The notes beneath the pieces are model-generated. The model saw only the letters and a program-made list of their open reading frames with translations. It searched no databases and was not told the origin of the DNA. A stretch of 24,623 nucleotides of DNA from the IMG/VR virus record IMGVR_UViG_3300023301_000095, positions 1 through 24,623 of that record; one strand, written 5' to 3'. The DNA is from a virus. This document shows, piece after piece, positions 21,301-24,623 of this stretch. Positions within the stretch are counted from its first letter, which is position 1; each line of letters opens with the position of its first letter. The position numbers were made by a program, and so were the translations under genes.

Positions 21301-24300
21301 TGTGTCAGAGCAGATAGCATCTTTGCAAAACCCCGATGTCAACGCACAAAGCGCAAGTGTGTTTGAAGGAATGACTCCTGACGAAATAGCTGAGTCGGCA
21401 AAACTTGTTGCAGGTATCGACGAGGCCAAAATAGATGAACTTGTAGATACAGCTTTTGCTGGCGGAGTCGAAGGCATTGACAGTCAGTCAATTGCAGACG
21501 AGCTAAAGGGGAACTTAAAGCGTCGTCGCAAAGAGCTTATAGAGCTCTACTCCGCACAGGAGACTCAAGTTGATGCACCTAGCACAGAGGCACCATCTGC
21601 CCCTGAGTCACAGCCAGAGCAGCCTACTGCTGATGTAGAAGCCCCTTCTGTTGAGCCTGTAGAGACTGAGAAGCCAACCTCGATGCCTGAAGAAGCAAAG
21701 GCAGAGCTCCTTGAAAGCATGTCCAAGATTGCAAAAGCTGTCTTTGGAAAAGCTGCAACTGAGGAGCAACTAAAGACGCTTCTTAACAACTTCAAGTCGC
21801 AAGAGGGCGCTAACGCAGACCTTATTGATTCAATCCTTGAGGACCTAGATGCTCCAGAACCTCAAGAACTGGCTACTCCTGAAGAAAAGGTCGCTGCTGA
21901 CATTGCAGAGGCGTCTGTTCCTCAGGACCCAGAGAGCGAGCCAGAAGCTCCACTTACTGTTGACGAGGTTCTAACGACCATCTCCAACCCCGAGGAAACC
22001 AACCCAGAGCTTATCTGGCAGGGAATCAAGGATGACTACGACGGAAAAGTTCTAGCTAGCGGCCACATTGTGGTTTCCACTGTTATGCACGGAGACGACC
22101 GTTTTGATGTTGTTGTGCGTAGAAACGAAAGCAACAGCTTTAACGTCTACCACCGAATTACCAAGGCTGACGGAACTACAAAGGTTTATCTTCTTAGCAA
22201 GGACAACCACTCAAAGCTGGCTCTTACAAACTCCATTGCAGCTCAGATTTCTAACTCTAAACTCAAGCCATCCTACATCTCATCAAAAACAAAGCTAGAG
22301 ACTGACAAGACTCTTCTAGCAACATCTTCTGGCTTTGTCCCAACAGAGTCTGAGTCTGCTGTTGCAGCTGACGGGTCGGTTCTTTCCAAGGGAGATATCG
22401 CTAAGGTTGTAAACCCAACTCACTCTAAGTTTGGGCAAACTGCAAAAGTTATGTCTAAGAAGCGAGTTTTCAAGTCAAACGGATATGGCTACACGGACTA
22501 CCTGAAGGTTAAGTATGAGGACGGCGAAAAGAACCAAATTGTTGCAAAGAGCCTAGTACCTGAGAACAGTGACTGGACGTGGGGTCAGCCTACGCCTCCA
22601 ACTACTGATGGTGATGGTGGTGGCGGTGGGACTCCTCCACAGAGCCCAGAGCCTACCGCCCCAACTCCCGCAACCCCAGCACCCCCTGAGCCTGCTACCC
22701 CAACAGTTGCACCAGCAGATTCATCAGGAGATAGCGGTCTGACACCAGACAGCACTCTTGCAGACGCTGAGGCAGTAGCGGTTGACAAGAACTCTGCAAT
22801 GCATACTTCTTACTTTGGTGCTTCAAATAAAAGCGAGTACAAAGACCTTGTTAAAAAGTACTTGGTAAAAGACGCAACGTCCACTGGTCAAAATATGCTC
22901 CCTGGAATTATTGCCTCCAACCAAGACCCAGAAGCGCCAAACCCAGAACTCGCAAGTCACGGTGTCGTGACAAAGACCTTCCCAAGTGAGCTTGCCGTAG
23001 AGGTTGCATACTTCGACGGGCCAATGGAAGGCACTACCCAAAAGCTAGAACAAAAAAACGTATGGAGCCGCGAGAAGTTTTTAACTAACGAGCAGTCAAA
23101 AGAGCTAGGAATTGATGTAGATGACTCAATTCGTACTGAAGCTATAAAGGCTCAGGGTGCCAAAGCTGAAGAGGCAAAGAAGCAAGCCGTTATTCAAGCA
23201 GCGCAAGAAAAGAAGCAAAAAGAAGAAGCTGCTAAAAAAGCCGTAATCGAGAAAGCCAAGCAAGACTTAGCGGATAAGTTCACAGTTGAGGGCCCTGGGT
23301 TTGCTGTAGAAACTCTAAAGGGTGACGCAGATTGGAGCTCGACTCCACTTGCGCAAGTTCCTAGCCTTAAGAGTGCTCTTGACAAAGTAAACTCTGGTGA
23401 CCCTCTAGACGCCACCAACGGCGCTCAGATTATGCTTGACAGCGCGGACATAGAAGACCTAAAAGTTCGTGTTCAAAAAGTAGAAAAAGACGGCGCAAAG
23501 CAAATCCGTCTCTCCTTTAAGTTGACTAACTGGGCAGGGAACGCTTGGACTAAAAAGCTAGCTAAGCAGCAGTTATCTGATGTTCAAGATAAATCCAGGC
23601 TAGATAAGTACAAGGTCACCCCAGACGGTTCTCTTGTTTTTGAAAAAGAGTGGGACTCCAACGAAGTTGATGGGTACAGTAAGGGCCGTACATACAGAGG
23701 AGACCTTACTGATGGCAAAGGTAAGTTCCAATTTATTAGAGCTAACCGAAGTGGAAACACTCCCGATTTCTTCAATAAAGGCGGCTCTCACAATGGGTCG
23801 GTATCTCTTCACAACAGAGTAGAGCTTCTCTTACCAGAAAGTGCTACCCCCGAGGACATTGCAGCTGCTCTAAAAGAGTTGAATGCTATCAAAGAAGTAC
23901 GCCCCGCTATGAAGTCAGACTTTAAGGGAGTAGCGGAAAACAAAATTATTAGCCTCTTTGGTCAAAAAGGCAACGGAGCGAAAAACTACGAGGGAGAGCT
24001 TCGTAAGCAGATTCTTGATGAAGTAGAGAAAAACTACAGCTTTACTGCCGATAACATGGAAATCCGTGTAGACGAGCAGCAAAAGGGCATTATCCAGTAC
24101 CTTATTCCAGAACAAGTTGCAGAGCAGCTAGCGGCAACATATGGGGTTAGCTTCTTTAAGCACAACTTTGCTAGCAAAAATTTACCTGATGATGACAAAG
24201 AACGTGCAGACTTTGTCTACGATTTGCTATTCAAAAAGGGTGGCGGATTGTATTCCACAGTTACTCGTTGGAGCGAAGGGATAAACACTGAGGGTCAGTC

Positions 24301-24623
24301 AAGCTCCTCCGACCTTGCGGGAGTTGGAGCAGGGTACATTTTTACTTCAAAAGTTTCTTCTATGGACCTAAACAAGTCTGCCTTCACAAGCCTACAGTTC
24401 TTCTTTGACGGAGTCCAACTTATTCGCCGCCCCGAGTTCTACGGCTCTAGTTATGACGCATGGGGTAAAAAAGTACCAGATACTGACTATATAGAGCTTC
24501 TAAAGAAGACAGAGCTATCAGAAGTACTGTTCAAGGAGAATCTCAGCTGGGCAGACCTTTCTGGGATAGCCTTGGACTCATCGGCTAGGAAGTTTTTATT
24601 AGAGCGGCTAACAGCAGAAGGAA
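15341..24623 (+). CDS. giant multi-domain (polyvalent, MuF-type position) protein, 3' end missing
   Basis: The ATG at 15341 opens a frame with no stop for at least 3,094 codons. Domains in order: a head-associated N-terminus with DLLPVSHPRSTRK (96-108) and a small domain RDSEGKFANMFGGLRRLVRR (about 188-245); acidic linkers; two copies of an alpha module (577-645 and 741-818); two copies of a beta module ending GYYPGH-x-x-Q-T-K-x-W-N (888-946 and 1044-1104); a DnaQ-like DEDDh exonuclease (about 1205-1390); an SH3-like part (about 1506-1570); a Nudix domain (about 1648-1810); a kinase-like domain (about 1825-2065); a KOW-like beta part; a P/T-rich hinge; an A/K/E coiled coil; and a possible ART-like end. 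Long fusion proteins at this place in actinophage genomes are thought to be packaged and ejected. Phage head incorporation is inference here. Confidence 0.85.
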   Translation, partial: MSNQYPIKPATHTLSFDGQNASIIRDTLSSLAELNEGHRASRRVTTGMARKVVTRSLAKTADQTYSLRRHRAFSDLSDFASLAQLDKGLTAAAHTDLLPVSHPRSTRKSAMDWKELRKAQARWFADDSRVTDPLVGPLLASAFTAELGSSAHQYAVARLNAMGPSQVPLVALVAAFKMGGNKGFWRFQLRDSEGKFANMFGGLRRLVRRINGTVSWLAGRVVSTNPNNKTFIQELPDGRLIRTAASAGKSVKAILPNQQDAQGFSKTPAKSAADSDVVDEADLEFVDSPDGYAKDPSFKPTQEDIDYYGPKIDLGTKFVDDNDNYEVLKFDNGANVAARNKFEAQQQKEAEGNNVVALGMAEDGELDPALPVYFVRRKDDKDKDFAVAQSWADVQDFIAKDEDLYEAGEPADPQRPSRSAGLLDPELKVGDKVNTADFDGEEIPGDENASKAKQNAYQKKLKNFKDAGGEFPLDPTRSHFMLEDGTVVDSETGRVLRDSVGNANPDAWLDDFDEQGTQKDEEAPAPATDDTPETESPSAPANYYEIDTNASYEPQGATEGQESDDFTDDPAALSEEFSAKDLVNALNEGVVGSDSVPGNGFGYLEFSEGAEIVPVEAIYEALNEKGEDAKAILDDIYKVGNGDLGTKVPKGTKEALGDELPEAAKAEPTGKKLPPLIEGMTKDEQQAFLDSGEYKAYLPENKAYSDSDVPEGYSAIDEASFNEIEGDTPQDAPQGFSVSPVDIANDYKNEELIKELRRSIEPGNATPGYGILGMDTPEGEQYLANVPAEAIRDALQLQGVDTDELIDAIYAEGLKGQNFDEPTNAQIQDAIDGENVEEVEATPEETPVADLPVAEEPVAAAEAVTVTPGISTGEPDGPSLLSASAENLKAGDITFSDNFVIENVFSDADSEAQKPGSVWVEGYYPGHQTQKTKLWNKNVQIKVFRNVEAPAKGDLPVLSKPKPREFDPEGKIFEDKNLGVYVPKDAEARSKFLDALDEYNKNLAQAQNLWTEPDIQTLAVWQTEEVASPFSPANPVGVTTVKATEVKAGDVTFKKEWGSDFYEYFIIEGVEEVDGKAVVKGYYPGHVSQTKEWNATTEITVMRGASNLPAPGEKPALSRPDKTDPDLVEKKAAFKEAKKLSAEGFTPPIDPDSVSTAQTGATDKPKKKTPSKPKPPAFPAFSGDRLKQIEIEAAGDPTKFLELLEKEEIIYLDFETAADGAFDSQTPIQVAWTKIKDGVATATGAYWMNPEVPLGDFYKNADPDETLKDPSGKPVSNEFLAGQPSLEEQMAKLLEKIGPDTIVLAHNMPFDGGIMKRFAQKFNLQYNPGGEIDTLSLARLVIDGGFNAHKLQNVASRYGIVPNGSWHDAVTDSDVLPSILKNLMQEMAKTKQGISALDVDANMQKYEETLVEFKAAQGKKDLADTSLPVSKIVKDTFGGDAKVSTVDEIVKTMPKVRPTSDEATSATTAAKVDLGDGDLEIESVLGNLVSNNWVNDNENTTSLGKVPIEQWQVGDFLRAPSGGWFEVLEVVEDPADSNNVFVRRRLLVNGEEYGMNNSWVKFQAYEIRRRNGEVEAPVIEEAAPNVDTETTIEKWQTYDIKQDADGVYYADGISGSDVQKLRNGLITPPQLPFFAPMGGGNSPDQGDGYFFSANGKRFWGKFGAAGALVRRKNNEGVFEYFLAKRSSSLSQGGGKWGYPGGAHKDKGDSEENNGIITAINEFEEEVDGDLSPNSVVPVGQFDNQVAPDWTYNTHLFEVGPGQLNDLSLKDGENSEIGWFTADQISKMASQGTLQDNFADTADVILGLALDEPTATEPDEISIPEVQSGSLGQVFDTSKWKKVAGQAGSNQGAFYVDPDSGQQYYVKTPKSDAHAANEVLASALYEEAGLNIGRAYIGKNKAGKMVIVSPVIDNVDGELNKFPNNSEILDQIKKGFAVDAWLANFDVIGLNKDNILVDKSGKAFRIDAGGALLFRAQGEDKSAFMDDNVSEQIASLQNPDVNAQSASVFEGMTPDEIAESAKLVAGIDEAKIDELVDTAFAGGVEGIDSQSIADELKGNLKRRRKELIELYSAQETQVDAPSTEAPSAPESQPEQPTADVEAPSVEPVETEKPTSMPEEAKAELLESMSKIAKAVFGKAATEEQLKTLLNNFKSQEGANADLIDSILEDLDAPEPQELATPEEKVAADIAEASVPQDPESEPEAPLTVDEVLTTISNPEETNPELIWQGIKDDYDGKVLASGHIVVSTVMHGDDRFDVVVRRNESNSFNVYHRITKADGTTKVYLLSKDNHSKLALTNSIAAQISNSKLKPSYISSKTKLETDKTLLATSSGFVPTESESAVAADGSVLSKGDIAKVVNPTHSKFGQTAKVMSKKRVFKSNGYGYTDYLKVKYEDGEKNQIVAKSLVPENSDWTWGQPTPPTTDGDGGGGGTPPQSPEPTAPTPATPAPPEPATPTVAPADSSGDSGLTPDSTLADAEAVAVDKNSAMHTSYFGASNKSEYKDLVKKYLVKDATSTGQNMLPGIIASNQDPEAPNPELASHGVVTKTFPSELAVEVAYFDGPMEGTTQKLEQKNVWSREKFLTNEQSKELGIDVDDSIRTEAIKAQGAKAEEAKKQAVIQAAQEKKQKEEAAKKAVIEKAKQDLADKFTVEGPGFAVETLKGDADWSSTPLAQVPSLKSALDKVNSGDPLDATNGAQIMLDSADIEDLKVRVQKVEKDGAKQIRLSFKLTNWAGNAWTKKLAKQQLSDVQDKSRLDKYKVTPDGSLVFEKEWDSNEVDGYSKGRTYRGDLTDGKGKFQFIRANRSGNTPDFFNKGGSHNGSVSLHNRVELLLPESATPEDIAAALKELNAIKEVRPAMKSDFKGVAENKIISLFGQKGNGAKNYEGELRKQILDEVEKNYSFTADNMEIRVDEQQKGIIQYLIPEQVAEQLAATYGVSFFKHNFASKNLPDDDKERADFVYDLLFKKGGGLYSTVTRWSEGINTEGQSSSSDLAGVGAGYIFTSKVSSMDLNKSAFTSLQFFFDGVQLIRRPEFYGSSYDAWGKKVPDTDYIELLKKTELSEVLFKENLSWADLSGIALDSSARKFLLERLTAEG
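17069..17794 (+). repeat. duplicated alpha module in giant protein (A1, A2)
   Basis: Residues 577-645 (17069-17275) and 741-818 (17561-17794) share the pattern L-hydrophobic-x-x-L-x-x-x-hydrophobic, S/T-x-P-G-x-G, V-P-x-E-A-I-x-x-A-L and D-x-I-Y. They are diverged copies about 70 residues long. Function unknown. Confidence 0.65.
18002..18655 (+). repeat. duplicated beta module in giant protein (B1, B2)
   Basis: Residues 888-946 and 1044-1104 (18002-18178 and 18470-18655) share KAGD-I/V-TF, GYYPGH, Q-T-K-x-W-N and I-x-V-x-R. Each is followed by a proline-rich P-x-LS-x-P linker. A looser third version may lie near 19857-20056. Confidence 0.75.
18953..19510 (+). other. DnaQ-like DEDDh 3'-5' exonuclease domain in giant protein
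   Basis: Motif I is YLDFET (Asp1213, Glu1215). Motif II is LAHNMPFDGG (Asp1311). Motif III is WHDAVTDSD with H-x4-D (His1367, Asp1372). IDTLSLARL and HKLQNVASRYGI lie between them, as in DnaQ/PolC epsilon-type proofreading domains. All catalytic residues are present, so activity is likely. It would degrade DNA or RNA 3' ends. Confidence 0.85.
20282..20770 (+). other. Nudix hydrolase-like domain in giant protein
   Basis: FGAAGALVRRK, KWGYPGGAHKDKGDSEE and INEFEEEVDG match the Nudix box order. The key glutamates are kept (Glu1721, Glu1724, Glu1725), but Asn replaces the usual Arg of the REUxEE motif and a few residues are inserted after GG. A later tryptophan-containing strand (GENSEIGWFTADQI) also fits the fold. 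Substrate unknown; activity uncertain. Confidence 0.75.
20813..21560 (+). other. HipA/actin-fragmin-like kinase domain in giant protein
   Basis: A glycine-rich loop GSNQGAFY (1847-1854), a lysine in YYVKTPKS (Lys1866), Glu1877 in NEVLASALYEEAGL, DAWLANFDVIGLNKDNILVD (Asp1945, Asp1952, Asn1953) and RIDAGGALLFRAQG (Asp1966 in place of DFG) give the full set of ATP- and metal-binding residues. The whole domain, including the FRAQG end, matches a family seen in bacterial effectors and phage fusion proteins. The target is unknown. Confidence 0.75.
24170..24623 (+). other. C-terminal domain, possibly ADP-ribosyltransferase-like (cut by window edge)
   Basis: The last 150 visible residues include GGGLYSTVTRWSEGI, GVGAGYIFTSK, RRPEFYGSSYDAWGKK and SEVLFKENLSWADL. 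The order R, then F-T-S, then E-V-L-F-K recalls the R-S-E type ADP-ribosyltransferase layout. The likeness is loose and the domain is incomplete here. Confidence 0.3.

Overview
The window looks like part of a tailed double-stranded DNA phage (Caudoviricetes) or a prophage of one. It holds a portal gene, a giant head-associated fusion protein, a lysis cassette and many small tightly packed genes with stop/start overlaps. The portal type, the DUF1360 and DUF3846 proteins, the CobT-like VWA gene and the giant fusion gene downstream of portal all suggest an actinobacterial host, with mid-range GC. That host call is inference. No rRNA, tRNA, CRISPR array or transposase was found. Terminase large subunit, major capsid and tail genes are not in the window.

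Layout. (1) 1-1127: 3' part of a CobT-like VWA gene and its terminator. (2) 1160-3900: short rightward operons of small, often very acidic proteins of unknown function, including a 33-residue zinc-ribbon protein. Three of them have their own promoter. (3) 3920-6416: a rightward operon with a small HTH protein, a two-helix membrane protein, an actinophage protein of unknown function, a secreted lysozyme-like transglycosylase, a calcium-motif/peptidoglycan-binding protein and a holin-like protein. It ends at a two-way terminator. (4) 6433-8693: a leftward island of seven small genes in five transcription units. Each unit has nearly the same promoter, leader and C6/G6 terminator. (5) 8694-9333: a non-coding spacer between diverging units, CTAG-rich and folding into five successive stems. 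(6) 9334-24623: the rightward morphogenesis operon. It has an HTH protein (possible small terminase), three small genes, a portal gene split by two inteins, a head-associated protein, and a reading frame of at least 3,094 codons that runs off the right edge.

Two things stand out. First, nine promoters on both strands carry the same roughly 10-nt element (consensus KCAGGRARRT, mostly GCAGGAAGGT) between -35 and -10. This suggests one regulator controls both the left operons and the leftward island. Second, the giant protein is a multi-enzyme polypeptide: a DnaQ-like DEDDh exonuclease, a Nudix domain, a HipA/actin-fragmin-like kinase domain, duplicated beta modules and a C-terminal domain that may be ADP-ribosyltransferase-like. 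It lies where MuF-type fusion proteins lie, so it may be packaged in the head and ejected into the host.
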